Source of the DNA: Candidatus Limnocylindrales bacterium
GTDB lineage: Bacteria; Desulfobacterota; Binatia; UBA1149; CAITLU01
Assembly: GCA_035571835.1 (NCBI GenBank)
Contig: DATNBU010000011.1
Coordinates: forward strand, 1 to 64,000
Reading direction: 5' to 3'
Length of the DNA stretch: 64,000 nt
Below, piece after piece: positions 7,680-17,101 of this stretch. How positions within the stretch are numbered: the stretch's first letter is position 1; every line of letters begins with the position of its first letter. The translations under genes and the position numbers were made by a program. The notes beneath the pieces are model-generated. The model had not been told where the DNA came from and did not search any database. It saw nothing but the letters and a program-made list of their open reading frames with translations.

Positions 7680-9761
7680 ATGAACATCACGCGGCAAACT
7701 CCGGTTGTGCTGGGACTGTGGATCTTTTCGGTTCTGCGCGCGCAGGCGGCTCCGCCCGTGTTCGAGCCAGCCGTCGTGGTCGACCCGCAGCTCGTCGACG
7801 TAGGCCGATTTGCTCTCGATCATGTCGCGGCCACGACGGGAACGGGGACGTGGGTAGCCGCATGGAGCAACGCCCGCGAGATCGTATTTTCGCGATCGAC
7901 CGATCATGGGCTTTCGTTCTCTCCCGCCGCCATTCTCAACACGGACTTCGCAGACGATCAGGACCCGTGGTTCGATACCTTTTTCGAACAAAGAGATAAC
8001 GCGCCGGCGCTCGCGGCCGATCCGAACGGTCGTTTCATCGCCGTATGGCAGAGGTCAAGCCTTCAAGGCGAACACATCGAAGTCGCGCACTCGGATGATT
8101 CCGGCGCGACGTGGACGCCCCCGGCCATCCTCGTGGACTACGGCGGACGTTCCCCGGGAATCGCAACCGACGGACAGGGGAAGTGGATCATCGTCTGGCC
8201 CGGTCACCACGTGGCTGGCGGGAAATACCAGGAGGTATATTTCACGCGCTCGACGGACGGCGGCAACACGTGGAGCGCTCCGGCGCCGCTGGTCGCGAAC
8301 AGCTCCGGTGGTGCACCGACCGTGCTCGGCACGCGGGTGGTCTGGTCGGGAGGAACCTGGATTGTCGCGTGGTCGAACGGCGACACTTCCGGTGACGTTG
8401 ATTCCGACCTGGTGACCTCGCGCTCGACGGATGGTGGTCTCACATGGTCGGCGCCTTCGCCTGTGGACACCATCGACACCAATCTCGACTTCGGAGCGCA
8501 GCTTGCGGGCGACGGCGCCGGCAACTGGATCGCGGTGTGGGAGGCGAGACTGGCGAACTCGCAGGACGTGCTCGCGGCGCGATCCTCGGACGACGCCGTG
8601 ACGTGGAGCGCGCCCGTTGCACTGAATGCAGATCCGGGAACCGGGTCATCGGTCAATTGGGCCATACACGCAGCCGCCGGAGCGACCGGCGAATTCGTTG
8701 CCGCCTGGACGCGGTACTCAGAAGAAGCGGGCGATCCCTACGGCAACGACGACGCAGACGTTCTGATGAGGAGTACGAGTGACGGCGGCGTGTCGTGGAC
8801 GCCGGAGTTGCCGCTGAACGCAGCCGAGACCGACGGGATCTACGAAGACGAGATTTTTCCTTTCGTTGCTCACGATCCGTCCGGGCACTGGATGGTGTTC
8901 TGGTCATCCGAAGACGATCGTCTCTTGAGCGGTACCAAGGGCGGCTATCTCGATCTGGTCTACGCGCTGGCCGACCATCCCTGCGGCAACGGCGTGACCG
9001 ATCCCGGCGAAGGATGCGATGACGGCCGTCGCGGCGATCTCGACTGCTGCGATCGCACATGCACGTTCAATGCCGATGGTACAGCATGTGCCGCCGATGA
9101 TGACCTCTGCACTCTCGAGCGCTGCGATGGCAGCGGCACCTGTAATCATCTGACCGCGCCGGCAGGAACGCTCTGTACCGCCGACAGCGACGTCTGCACG
9201 TACGACCGTTGCGACGATGCAAGGAACTGCGAACACGTCGCTGAGCCGCGGCCCAGCTGCAAACAACCGTTCGCGCGTGCGTCGAAACTGCAGATCGTCG
9301 ATGGCGCCGATCCCGCCGACCGGTCGTTTCGATGGAAATGGTCACGCGGAGACCTGGCGGATCTTTACGACGTCGGCCAGTCCGTCCAGGACTTCGGCCT
9401 GTGTGTCTTCGATTCGAACGGCCTCATCGCACGCTTCGACGCGCCGGCGGGCCCGAGATGCCTCGAGGACGTCACCGACGACTGCTGGAAGTTTGCCGGC
9501 AACCACAGCTGGAAATATCAGTACCGGAACAAATCCGGCTCACCGACTGGACTGACGAGCCTGGTGCTCAAAGGCAACGATGCATCCAGGTTGGGCATCA
9601 GCCTGTCCGCAAGCGGAGACAATCTGGTGTTGCCTTCGCTGCCGCTCACGAACCTTCCGCTGCGTGTACAGCTCGTCAACGAGATCGGAACGTGCTGGGA
9701 CGCGGTCTATTCGCAGCCAAAGGAGACTACGGACACGAGCTTCAAGGCCTTGAACGATTGA
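7680..9761 (+). CDS. exported BNR/sialidase-like repeat protein with Cys-rich segment and shared C-terminal domain
   Basis: 693 residues. A signal peptide (WIFSVLRAQAA) is followed by BNR-type Asp-box repeats to about residue 420 (SxDxGxTW pattern: STDHGLSF, SDDSGATW, STDGGNTW, STDGGLTW, SSDDAVTW, TSDGGVSW), predicting a beta-propeller. Residues 434-530 are Cys-rich (GNGVTDPGEGCDDG.. CTLERCDGSGTC). Residues about 533-693 form a compact domain (FRWKW, FGLCVFDSNG, CWKF, PSLPLT, CWDAVYS) that recurs at the ends of two other exported proteins in this window. The true start is the ATG at 7680, set by a strong GAAGGAGGAGGG site and the signal peptide. Asp-boxes alone do not prove sialidase activity; a binding or structural surface protein is equally possible. 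First gene of a likely four-gene operon. Confidence 0.82.
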   Translation: MNITRQTPVVLGLWIFSVLRAQAAPPVFEPAVVVDPQLVDVGRFALDHVAATTGTGTWVAAWSNAREIVFSRSTDHGLSFSPAAILNTDFADDQDPWFDTFFEQRDNAPALAADPNGRFIAVWQRSSLQGEHIEVAHSDDSGATWTPPAILVDYGGRSPGIATDGQGKWIIVWPGHHVAGGKYQEVYFTRSTDGGNTWSAPAPLVANSSGGAPTVLGTRVVWSGGTWIVAWSNGDTSGDVDSDLVTSRSTDGGLTWSAPSPVDTIDTNLDFGAQLAGDGAGNWIAVWEARLANSQDVLAARSSDDAVTWSAPVALNADPGTGSSVNWAIHAAAGATGEFVAAWTRYSEEAGDPYGNDDADVLMRSTSDGGVSWTPELPLNAAETDGIYEDEIFPFVAHDPSGHWMVFWSSEDDRLLSGTKGGYLDLVYALADHPCGNGVTDPGEGCDDGRRGDLDCCDRTCTFNADGTACAADDDLCTLERCDGSGTCNHLTAPAGTLCTADSDVCTYDRCDDARNCEHVAEPRPSCKQPFARASKLQIVDGADPADRSFRWKWSRGDLADLYDVGQSVQDFGLCVFDSNGLIARFDAPAGPRCLEDVTDDCWKFAGNHSWKYQYRNKSGSPTGLTSLVLKGNDASRLGISLSASGDNLVLPSLPLTNLPLRVQLVNEIGTCWDAVYSQPKETTDTSFKALND

Positions 9762-9768
9762 GTTGTCG

Positions 9769-11880
9769 ATGCCGCACGTGCAGACCCAGCGGGTTCTTTC
9801 TCTGGCGGCATTGCTCGCACTGCTTGTCGCCGCGCCTTGTTCGCACGCGGGCGGTCCACTCCTCGTCAGCGGCGCGGGACAGCCGCTTACGTGGGCGGCC
9901 GATCCGATCCCGTACAATCCCGACCGCGGAATGCTCGGAAACCTCAGCAATGCCTCCGCCACGTCGCGTATCGCGGACGCGGCGGCGGCATGGACCGCGG
10001 TAACGACGTCATCGATCTCGCTGTCGCAGGCGGCTGCCCTGCCGGTCGACGTCACCGTGTCGAATTACGCTGCCTACCTGCAGGTATGCGGGGATGATCT
10101 CAGTCCGATCGTTTTCGACAGCGATGGAAGGATCACGGACGACCTCTTCGGCGTCGGCGCGAATCAGCATATCATCGGTTTTGCCGGTCCAGCCTGCGGA
10201 ACCTTCGACCCTCCGGTCATCACCGAGGGTTTCTCCGTGTTCAACGGCCGTTTTCTCGACGGCGTGGACGCATCGAACAATCCCGAGCTGACTCCGGACG
10301 AATTCGATGCGGTGCTGCTCCACGAGCTCGGCCACTACGTCGGACTCGATCATTCACAGGTAAATTTCGCCGAGGCGGCCGACGGCGATGCGTCAAACGA
10401 CGACGCGCTTGCAACGATGTTCCCGATTCTCGTCAATGCGACGCAAATGAAGTCGCTTCATCTCGACGACATCGTCGCAGTCTCGTCGCTGTATCCGCAA
10501 AGCTCCTTCACCACCGATTTCGGAACGATCACTGGCCAAGTGTATGAAGGAGACGGGGCGACACCGTTCCAGGGCGCGAATGTCATTGCGCGAAAGGTCG
10601 GCGACCCTCGCATCACGGCCGTCTCGCAAGTCTCGGGCGCTCGATATTTTCCCCAGAACTATGGCGGACCTCCCGACCCGTCGCTGCGCGCGCTCTTCGA
10701 GCTCAAGGGGCTGCCGCCGGGATCGTATACGGTCGAGCTCGAGCCGATTTACGTGAACTTCACCGGCGGCTCGAGCGTCGGGCCCCTCGAAATCCCGGCC
10801 GGACTGCCCGGAGCTGCGGAGTTCTGGAATGGCTCTGATGAATCCGCGTCAAATCCGCCCGACGATCCGACGGTCGCCGAGACCATCGACGTCGTCGCGA
10901 ACAGTGTCACCGAGGGAATCGACTTCGTGCTGAACCAGGGGCCGCCTCCGAGCAACGACGAGTGCGCTGGTGCGATCGAAATCCCGACGACGCCATTTAC
11001 GGACGCGGCAGACGTCACGGGCGCGACGACCGGAGCGTTCGATCCGATTCAGTCGTGCACGGACCTGTTTGGCTCGCAGAACATGAACAGCGTCTGGTAC
11101 CGCTACACGGCGCCCGCCGACGGAGTCCTTCACGTCTCCACCGACGGCAGCAATTATGACACTGCCGTCAGTGCACTGACGGGAATATGCGGAAATCTCG
11201 TGGAAGCCGGATGCGATGACATCAGTGGACCGGGCGTCCTGGCGGATCTCCTGATGGAGGCCGATGCAGGCGTCTCCTATCTGCTGGAGGCGACGGCGCG
11301 CTCGGGCGGCGGACAGCTCAGCATCGCGGTGGATTTCGAGCCCGCTGCGGATTGTCCGTCGGAGCAGCGCACGGGTTGTCGCGCAGCCTCAAACGACAGG
11401 TCCGCGCTGCGGCTTCGCCCGAGTCCCGATCCCCAGAGTCAATCGATGCAATGGAAATGGCTGTCAGGCGACGCAACGGCCGGCGAGCTCGGTGATCCGC
11501 TGCTTTCGACCGGTACCAGTTACGCACTGTGCATCTACGACGGCACCGGTACGCTTGCGCTGCGCGCTCGGGCTCCTGCCGGCGACCGCTGCGGCAGCGG
11601 TCTCGGCGAATGCTGGCAGTCGCGCAACGGTGCGCTGAAGTACAAGGACCGCGAGCGGCTGCCGGACGGACTGGCGAGCGTCGGATTCAAAGCCGGAAGC
11701 GGCGATGCGAAGCTCAAGATCAAAGCGGGCGGCGAGAACCTCGACATGCCGTCGCTCCCCCTGACTGCTCCCGTGACGATCCAGCTCTCGAACAGCGACG
11801 GCGGCTGCTGGGAGTCGTCGTTTTCCGGCTTGGACATCACGCAGAATGACGAGCTCGGTCTTGCCGCGAGGAATCGATGA
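9769..11880 (+). CDS. exported matrixin-like (M10) metalloprotease with shared C-terminal domain
   Basis: 703 residues starting at ATG 9769 (a TTG two codons earlier is possible). Order: signal peptide (LAALLALLVAAPCSHA), protease domain with the zinc motif HELGHYVGLDH (His185, Glu186, His189, His195) and a Met-turn-like TMFPI, a carboxypeptidase-regulatory-like beta domain (GTITGQVYEGDGATPF.. LKGLPPGSYTVEL, about 250-385), a pre-peptidase C-terminal-type domain (SNDECAGAIEIP.. VWYRYTAP, about 400-525), and the ~160-residue C-terminal domain shared with the preceding gene (MQWKWLSGD, YALCIYDGTG, CWQS, KYKDRE, PSLPLT, CWESSFS). A secreted zinc endopeptidase is well supported; substrate unknown. 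Seven bases after the previous stop, and overlapping the next gene by ATGA. Confidence 0.85.
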   Translation: MPHVQTQRVLSLAALLALLVAAPCSHAGGPLLVSGAGQPLTWAADPIPYNPDRGMLGNLSNASATSRIADAAAAWTAVTTSSISLSQAAALPVDVTVSNYAAYLQVCGDDLSPIVFDSDGRITDDLFGVGANQHIIGFAGPACGTFDPPVITEGFSVFNGRFLDGVDASNNPELTPDEFDAVLLHELGHYVGLDHSQVNFAEAADGDASNDDALATMFPILVNATQMKSLHLDDIVAVSSLYPQSSFTTDFGTITGQVYEGDGATPFQGANVIARKVGDPRITAVSQVSGARYFPQNYGGPPDPSLRALFELKGLPPGSYTVELEPIYVNFTGGSSVGPLEIPAGLPGAAEFWNGSDESASNPPDDPTVAETIDVVANSVTEGIDFVLNQGPPPSNDECAGAIEIPTTPFTDAADVTGATTGAFDPIQSCTDLFGSQNMNSVWYRYTAPADGVLHVSTDGSNYDTAVSALTGICGNLVEAGCDDISGPGVLADLLMEADAGVSYLLEATARSGGGQLSIAVDFEPAADCPSEQRTGCRAASNDRSALRLRPSPDPQSQSMQWKWLSGDATAGELGDPLLSTGTSYALCIYDGTGTLALRARAPAGDRCGSGLGECWQSRNGALKYKDRERLPDGLASVGFKAGSGDAKLKIKAGGENLDMPSLPLTAPVTIQLSNSDGGCWESSFSGLDITQNDELGLAARNR

Positions 11881-12404
11881 TGCGGAACGTGATGCCAATC
11901 GCCGTCTTTGTTGCGAGCCTCGTGGCGTTTTCATCCCCGGCTCGAGCCACGCTGCTTCTGGGCTCGCTGTCATTGGAGGAGACGACCCGGCAGGCCGATC
12001 GCATCGCCTACGGAAAAGTGACCGACGTTCGCGTCGCGACCGACGATGCCGGGCTTACGGCGACGTGGGTGACGCTCGAAGTCCGACGCGGCCTGAAGGG
12101 AGTTGCCGCGGGCAACCTGACCATCAAGCAGTTCGGCGATTGCAGCGCGGCGGATCTGCAACCGATCGGTCGCGTTCCGGGTCTGCCGTTGTATGTTCCG
12201 GGTGAGGAGATCGTCTTCTTTCTGCGCGGGAACAGCGCTCGCGGGTTCACGAGCCCCGTCGGCTTCGAAGGCGGCATCTATCGAGTGCATGTCGTCGGTA
12301 CACGGCGTTCCGCCCGCAGCGTCGGTTCACCGGCCGACGAAAATCTCGAAACGCTGCTCGGGAAGGTAGCCGACATCGTTCAGCGGCAGTCCACGGAAGA
12401 ATAA
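11877..12404 (+). CDS. small exported protein of the matrixin locus
   Basis: 175 residues. A signal peptide (MPIAVFVASLVAFSSPARA) leads into LSLEETTRQADRIAYGKVTDVR, then a beta-rich region with GLPLYVPGEEIVFFLRG and GIYRV. I know this layout as an uncharacterised exported family often encoded next to matrixin-like proteases, but have no name for it. Its start ATG overlaps the protease stop (ATGA), so translation is coupled; a second ATG at 11880 is an alternative. The tight coupling suggests the product works with, inhibits or is processed by the protease; that is inference. No catalytic motif is seen. Confidence 0.75.
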   Translation: MMRNVMPIAVFVASLVAFSSPARATLLLGSLSLEETTRQADRIAYGKVTDVRVATDDAGLTATWVTLEVRRGLKGVAAGNLTIKQFGDCSAADLQPIGRVPGLPLYVPGEEIVFFLRGNSARGFTSPVGFEGGIYRVHVVGTRRSARSVGSPADENLETLLGKVADIVQRQSTEE

Positions 12405-12451
12405 GCTGCTGAACCGAGCGGCTGCGTCGTGATCTCCTTCCGCCGACTGCT

Positions 12452-14596
12452 GTGACACGTAAACACCACCACGTCCCCGCACGGCTTTCACCCGCAATAG
12501 CGCTCGCGCTCGTCACGCTGTCGGCCGTCGCGGCGTCGGCCGCGACCACGTGCTACGACGAATCGCTGTATCCGGCGGTCTTTCGGCTCGAGCGGTCCCC
12601 GAAGGGACTTCGTGCCGTCGTCAACGATCCCGGTCATGACTCCGAGTCCCGGTCCGAGTTTCCGGCACTCGACTACTCTCCTGCGGACGGCTGGCAGCCC
12701 GCTGGCTCGGCACTTCCGTACGACTCGGGCGCGTACGAAAAGAAGTCTCCCGTTCCCGAGATCGTCCTCTCCAGGCGCGAGGCCATCACGCTGCGCCCGC
12801 ATCTGGTGAACGCCGACGTCTTCGAACAGGAAACCGGCGCGTGGACCGAGCACGACGGCAGCATCTGGTTCGGCATCTCGTTCTACGAGGGCGAAGGCGT
12901 GGACGGCGTCGGCGGCGTCGGCCGCTACGATGCAACGACGCACACGACCGAAATACGCCGGCCCGAGCTTCTTATCGACTCGTCGATCGACTCGATCGTG
13001 CACGACGGCACGTGGCTGTGGTTCTCGACGGCCGGCCACTACGAATGCATCGGGCTACCGCCGATGGAAGGGCTCGTACGCTACGACTGGAACGCGGACC
13101 GGCTCGAAACGTTCAAGGGCAACGACGACGGGCCGTGCGGCTTCGCCGTCCACGACCTCATGCTCGATGACGACTATCTGTGGGTCGCGACCGATCTCGG
13201 GCTATCGCGGCGTGAACGTCGCACCGGGAAATGGGAGCACTTCGTTCCCGACGTCAAGGCGACGCCGCCGATGCGGCCGGCGACGTGCGAGCAGCTGTAC
13301 ACGCATCTTCTCGAGACGCTTCCGAAGCCGAGCGGCGACGATGTCAATCGCTATTCGGACGACGACCGCGACTCGCGGTCGCAGTTGATTGGAAACCTGC
13401 AGACGTTCCGGCCGCGTTTCCTCGCCGGCAAAGCGCGAACGCGTCCCGAGCAGTGGACTTGCGGCGACCTCGCGGCTCTCGGACAGAAGGCCGAGAGCTA
13501 TGCTGCGCTCAAGACGAATGTGCTGCGGCGCCGGCGCATCGGCAGCCCGGACGTCGCGTGCGCTCTCGAAGCGTTCGGCAGGAAGAAGACGCGTGAGCCG
13601 GAGTGGCGCGATCTTCTGCTCGCGCTGCTCGATACGCCAGGTTTTTCATCGACGGCGCTGCAGGCGCTCGAGCCGTTCGCGGGCGACGAAAAGGTGGGTG
13701 CGGCCCTTGTCCGCCGCCTCGAGCAGACGCCGGAACCAATGAGCGAAGCGATGGTGCTTTCCGAAATCCTCAGCGATCGAAGCGTTCCGGCGCTCGTCCG
13801 CGCGCTCGACCGTTTCCAGCAGGACGAGCATGACACGCTGACATGGATCATCGTTGCCCTGATGCGCGCTACGAAGATCGGAATCCGCCCGGACGGCACG
13901 ATCGTGAACCTGCCGAAGACCGCCGAGGCGAATCGTTTCGCCTTCGAGCTCCAGGATTATTTCGACATCATCGGGTCCCGGGAAAGTCGCGACAACATCC
14001 GGCGCGTCGCCGACCATTGGCGGGAGTGGTCGAAGAATCCTGAACGTCCGCGCTGCCAGCCGCTTCCGGAAGCCGATCCGGCACCGACGGACTGCCTGCG
14101 CGAATTCGGCGAGCTTGCTTCGCCGATCGTGCCCGGTTTCGAAGCAAATCATGGATTGAGCCAGGCCGCGCTGGCCCAGCAGTTCGGCGCTCCTATGAAC
14201 AGCCTCGTGTCGAAGTCGCGCGACAACATCACCGGCGAGGCGGTCGAGCACATTACGCTCGAGTTCCCCGGAATCACGGCGTCGGGTCTTCGGTCCGCGA
14301 AATCGAAGGCCGATCCGTTGTTGCTCACGCGTCTCGTCGTCGAGACACGGGAGCTGAGTCTTCCGTGTGATCTGCGGATCGGCGATACGATTTCGCAGTT
14401 CGTCAATCGCATCGGTCCGACGCAAGCAGAGCTTCCGTACGGGACGTCGCCGTTCGCAAGCAACAGTCCTATGTACAAATGGGATCGCAACGAGTGCCGT
14501 AGCGGTGTCCCCAGCTCCTCGCGCACGAGGATCGACGTTTCGACCGGCGTAGACGGGCGTGTAAGCCGCGTGGTGTGGGAGGTCTGGCCGTACTGA
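12452..14596 (+). CDS. exported propeller/HEAT-like protein
   Basis: 714 residues from a GTG start. A signal peptide (LALVTLSAVAASAA) is followed by an N-terminal half with repeated Trp/Asp-Gly blades (EHDGSIWFGISF, VHDGTWLWFSTA, YLWVATDLGLSR) like two-component-regulator-type beta-propellers, then an alpha-helical half with HEAT-like helices (about 380-480: ALQALEPFAGDEKVGAALVRRL.. DRSVPALVRALDRF). The C-terminal 150 residues (LSQAALAQQFGAPMNSLV.. RIGDTISQFVNRIG) are unassigned. It lies 47 bases after the small exported protein and probably completes that operon. No enzymatic motif seen; a surface or periplasmic sensor/structural role is possible. Confidence 0.75.
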   Translation: MTRKHHHVPARLSPAIALALVTLSAVAASAATTCYDESLYPAVFRLERSPKGLRAVVNDPGHDSESRSEFPALDYSPADGWQPAGSALPYDSGAYEKKSPVPEIVLSRREAITLRPHLVNADVFEQETGAWTEHDGSIWFGISFYEGEGVDGVGGVGRYDATTHTTEIRRPELLIDSSIDSIVHDGTWLWFSTAGHYECIGLPPMEGLVRYDWNADRLETFKGNDDGPCGFAVHDLMLDDDYLWVATDLGLSRRERRTGKWEHFVPDVKATPPMRPATCEQLYTHLLETLPKPSGDDVNRYSDDDRDSRSQLIGNLQTFRPRFLAGKARTRPEQWTCGDLAALGQKAESYAALKTNVLRRRRIGSPDVACALEAFGRKKTREPEWRDLLLALLDTPGFSSTALQALEPFAGDEKVGAALVRRLEQTPEPMSEAMVLSEILSDRSVPALVRALDRFQQDEHDTLTWIIVALMRATKIGIRPDGTIVNLPKTAEANRFAFELQDYFDIIGSRESRDNIRRVADHWREWSKNPERPRCQPLPEADPAPTDCLREFGELASPIVPGFEANHGLSQAALAQQFGAPMNSLVSKSRDNITGEAVEHITLEFPGITASGLRSAKSKADPLLLTRLVVETRELSLPCDLRIGDTISQFVNRIGPTQAELPYGTSPFASNSPMYKWDRNECRSGVPSSSRTRIDVSTGVDGRVSRVVWEVWPY

Positions 14597-14641
14597 CGCG
14601 AAACGCTCCTTCTCGCAATCCGCGTGTCGCAGGTGCGTCGG

Positions 14642-15145
14642 TCAGCGCGGCTGCCGCCCGCGCAGAAGCGATTGCACAGAGTCTCCGACGCTCGGGTGGA
14701 GAAATTCGGTGTAGCGCCCGAGCCAATCGACCATGCGCTCGGCAATGCCCTCGTCAAAGCGGCTGTCCAGACGCGCGATATGCGGACCGCGAAACGTGGC
14801 CACCTCCACGCCCGACATCGCAAGGTCTGGCGCTCCGCCGATGCGGTAACACGTGCGCCAGCGTGCGCGGACGCGGTTGCCGGCCTGCTCGATCTGGGGC
14901 CGGCCCACGATTGCCCGCTCGTCGAAGCGACGGTCGAAGTTGTCGAGCACTCCGCGGAAGTAGTCCGCGACGCCGTCGATGCCTTCACACCCTCCGGAGA
15001 ACGGCTCGGTGTGGATGCGGATCACGACATCCCTCGTGAGGAACGATTCGATCCGCGTCCAGTCGTCGTCGTGAAACGCGAGCTCGAACGCGGCAACGTA
15101 GGCCGCGTAGCGCTCGGTCAGGTCTTCATTGCGTGGAGGCGCCAT
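14642..15145 (-). CDS. SnoaL/NTF2-like protein
   Basis: 167 residues with the cone-shaped NTF2-like pattern: an N-terminal helix (ERYAAYVAAFELAFHDDDWTRIESFLTRDVVIRIH), a variable loop with F.GG.EGIDGVADYFRGVLDNFDRRF, and antiparallel strands (NRVRARWRTCYRI.. GVEVATFRGPHIARLDSRF). Members include polyketide cyclases, dehydratases and simple binding proteins, so activity cannot be named. It starts 7 bases after the stop of the upstream beta-helix gene on the same strand and is likely in its operon. Cytoplasmic (no signal). Confidence 0.78.
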   Translation of the reverse strand: MAPPRNEDLTERYAAYVAAFELAFHDDDWTRIESFLTRDVVIRIHTEPFSGGCEGIDGVADYFRGVLDNFDRRFDERAIVGRPQIEQAGNRVRARWRTCYRIGGAPDLAMSGVEVATFRGPHIARLDSRFDEGIAERMVDWLGRYTEFLHPSVGDSVQSLLRGRQPR

Positions 15146-15152
15146 GGCTTCG

Positions 15153-16685
15153 TCACGGTCCGACGACCGCCATGCAGCTCGAATGGTCGACCGTGATCTT
15201 TTTGAAGCTGCTGCCGGTCAGGTCGCACGTGCTGCCGCTGGCAACGAAGTCGAGCGTTGCTCCATCTGCCGAACCAGTGACCTTCGTATTCTTGAAGAGG
15301 AACGGGTTGAAGGGCGCGTCGTCTGCGTCGCCGACCACGATGGTCTTGCCGGCGATCTTCGCGCCGTCCACCGACAGTGTTTCATACGGATGCAGCATGA
15401 TCGAATTCTGCTTCTCCGCGCCGCTGAGCGAAACTTTTGGCGAGATCCCGATCGAGTAGCCCTCGAGGACGATCGAGGACGGCATCATCGGGTCTTTGGC
15501 AGTTCCGCTCTTGATCTTGGTGCCTTCGGCGATCTGTACGCCGAACCCGGAGTTCGGCGCGGACGAGATCAGAGTGTCGGAGGTGTATGCACTCACCTTG
15601 CTCTTGGCCCCGAGCGAAACCCCGAGGTAGCCCTGGAGCGAAACCGACCCGCCCGTGGAGACGATCTTCGCTTTGTCTCCGAAATCGATCGTGCTGCCGG
15701 TCGAGGAGCTTATGTTCGCGTACGCGCTGAGCTTGGCGCTCGCGCCGAAGCTCACGCCTCCCGACAGGCTGACGACGAGACCCGTTGCAGCAGTGAGCCT
15801 CGCCTTCTCGCCAACAGCCAGGTTGCCTCCGCCGAGCGTTACGACGCCATCTGTCGCCTCGACGGAAAATTTGTCGCCGGCGACAAGATCTCCGCTGCCG
15901 CTGGTCGTCACGGTTCCGCCTGACATCTTCACGCCGTCCCCAGCCGTGATTCCGTTGGCCGAAATGGAAGCGCTCGACTCGCCTTCGAGCGACACACCGT
16001 CACCGAGCGTCAGAGTGCTCGATGCTGTTATCGACAGCGAGCCTGTCGCAGCAACGGACACGCCGGACTGGAGCTCGCTGCCTGCGTTCATGCTGATGCT
16101 GACGTAGCCATTCGTACCGACGATGGAGGCGCCTTCCCGAACGAGGATGTCATTGTCCACATCAAGATAGACGGAAGCGCCGCTGAGGTGCGTGCTCGCC
16201 CCAAGGTCGGTGGTGGCAGACCCGGTCATCGACAGAATTCCCGTGATGGCCGTCAAAGTGGCGCCGTCGCCCACGATCATGACTCCGCCACTCATGCCAA
16301 AATGGACGTCGTTTCCGATCAGCTTCGCGCTGGCACCGATTTGGATTGAAAAGCCGTCGAAGCTGAAACTGCTGTAGTTCGAAACGCTGCCGTCGAGATA
16401 GAGGCGCGTGGCATGCCAGTCCGTGTTCGACCCGTCGGGCGCCTCGAGCTTGACGCCATGGGGCACGACGATGGATCCCGACGTTGTGTAGGTGCCGACC
16501 AGCGACGCCTCCGGAATCTCCGTATCGGTTCCGCTGTTGAAGCAGCCGTCGTTGCCGACGTCGAGGTAGACAAAATCCGGTTCACCCGGCGGACAGATCA
16601 CGGCGTGCGCGGGTGGGACTGCTGCGGCCGACGCAAGACAGGCCGCTGCGACGAAGGATCGATGCCATACGAAAGAACACTTCAT
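15153..16685 (-). CDS. exported repetitive beta-helix protein
   Basis: 510 residues with a clear signal peptide (FVAAACLASAAAVPPAHA, cleavage near residue 28). The body is a run of short degenerate repeats of the type (L/I)xLGxGxx(L/V)xGxxxxxxSx, rich in Gly, Ser, Thr and Val with regularly alternating hydrophobics, as in right-handed beta-helix or autotransporter-passenger-like surface proteins. There is no autotransporter barrel at the C-terminus, which instead ends with two Cys (STCDLTG and SSCMAVVGP) that could form a disulfide cap. A ribosome site precedes the ATG (GGGGGAACTC). Likely surface/extracellular; ligand and function unknown. Confidence 0.75.
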   Translation of the reverse strand: MKCSFVWHRSFVAAACLASAAAVPPAHAVICPPGEPDFVYLDVGNDGCFNSGTDTEIPEASLVGTYTTSGSIVVPHGVKLEAPDGSNTDWHATRLYLDGSVSNYSSFSFDGFSIQIGASAKLIGNDVHFGMSGGVMIVGDGATLTAITGILSMTGSATTDLGASTHLSGASVYLDVDNDILVREGASIVGTNGYVSISMNAGSELQSGVSVAATGSLSITASSTLTLGDGVSLEGESSASISANGITAGDGVKMSGGTVTTSGSGDLVAGDKFSVEATDGVVTLGGGNLAVGEKARLTAATGLVVSLSGGVSFGASAKLSAYANISSSTGSTIDFGDKAKIVSTGGSVSLQGYLGVSLGAKSKVSAYTSDTLISSAPNSGFGVQIAEGTKIKSGTAKDPMMPSSIVLEGYSIGISPKVSLSGAEKQNSIMLHPYETLSVDGAKIAGKTIVVGDADDAPFNPFLFKNTKVTGSADGATLDFVASGSTCDLTGSSFKKITVDHSSCMAVVGP

Positions 16686-17101
16686 GAGTTCCCCCTTCCG
16701 TGTCGATGAGTCACGGGAAATCGGGAGTTAGCGGGCGGGCACGCATGTGTCGAGTGCGTGGGGAAAGAGCGAAACGAAAAAGACGCCGGCGCCTGCTCAC
16801 GCGCGATCGCGCGCAACTCCGATCCCGATTTGACCGATGTGTCGCCAGCGCCGAACTCGCTCGACAGGCAGAAGCCGTTCGGACGGACGAGCTGCACGAT
16901 CATCTGCGGGAGCCTGTTTGACGAATTGGGTCGGTCCGACCGGGCCAGGAAGCGGAAGTCCGGAGTAATCCTGCGCACGCAACCGCATCGGCAGGAAGAT
17001 CGACCGAGGTTCCTAGTAGCTCGACGATTGCCATCAGCCGCATTGCGGTACTCGCCTGCCAACCGTTCCTGAGTTGCGGCGGCGACTCCCAGTCAATTCT
17101 G
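16686..17101. other. intergenic region without recognisable gene
   Basis: 416 bases between the ends of two leftward transcription units. I find no credible reading frame, RNA gene or strong terminator. It must contain the promoter of the beta-helix/SnoaL-like operon next to 16685. Confidence 0.5.

Noticed and set aside
12452-14596. Sensor histidine kinase role for the propeller protein
   Set aside because: Propeller-like blades are present but no transmembrane helix past the signal peptide, no kinase and no DNA-binding domain.
16682-17062. A 126-codon minus-strand frame in the 16.7-17.1 kb gap
   Set aside because: Arg/Ser-rich composition with no signal peptide, domain or ribosome site; overlaps the promoter area of the beta-helix gene.
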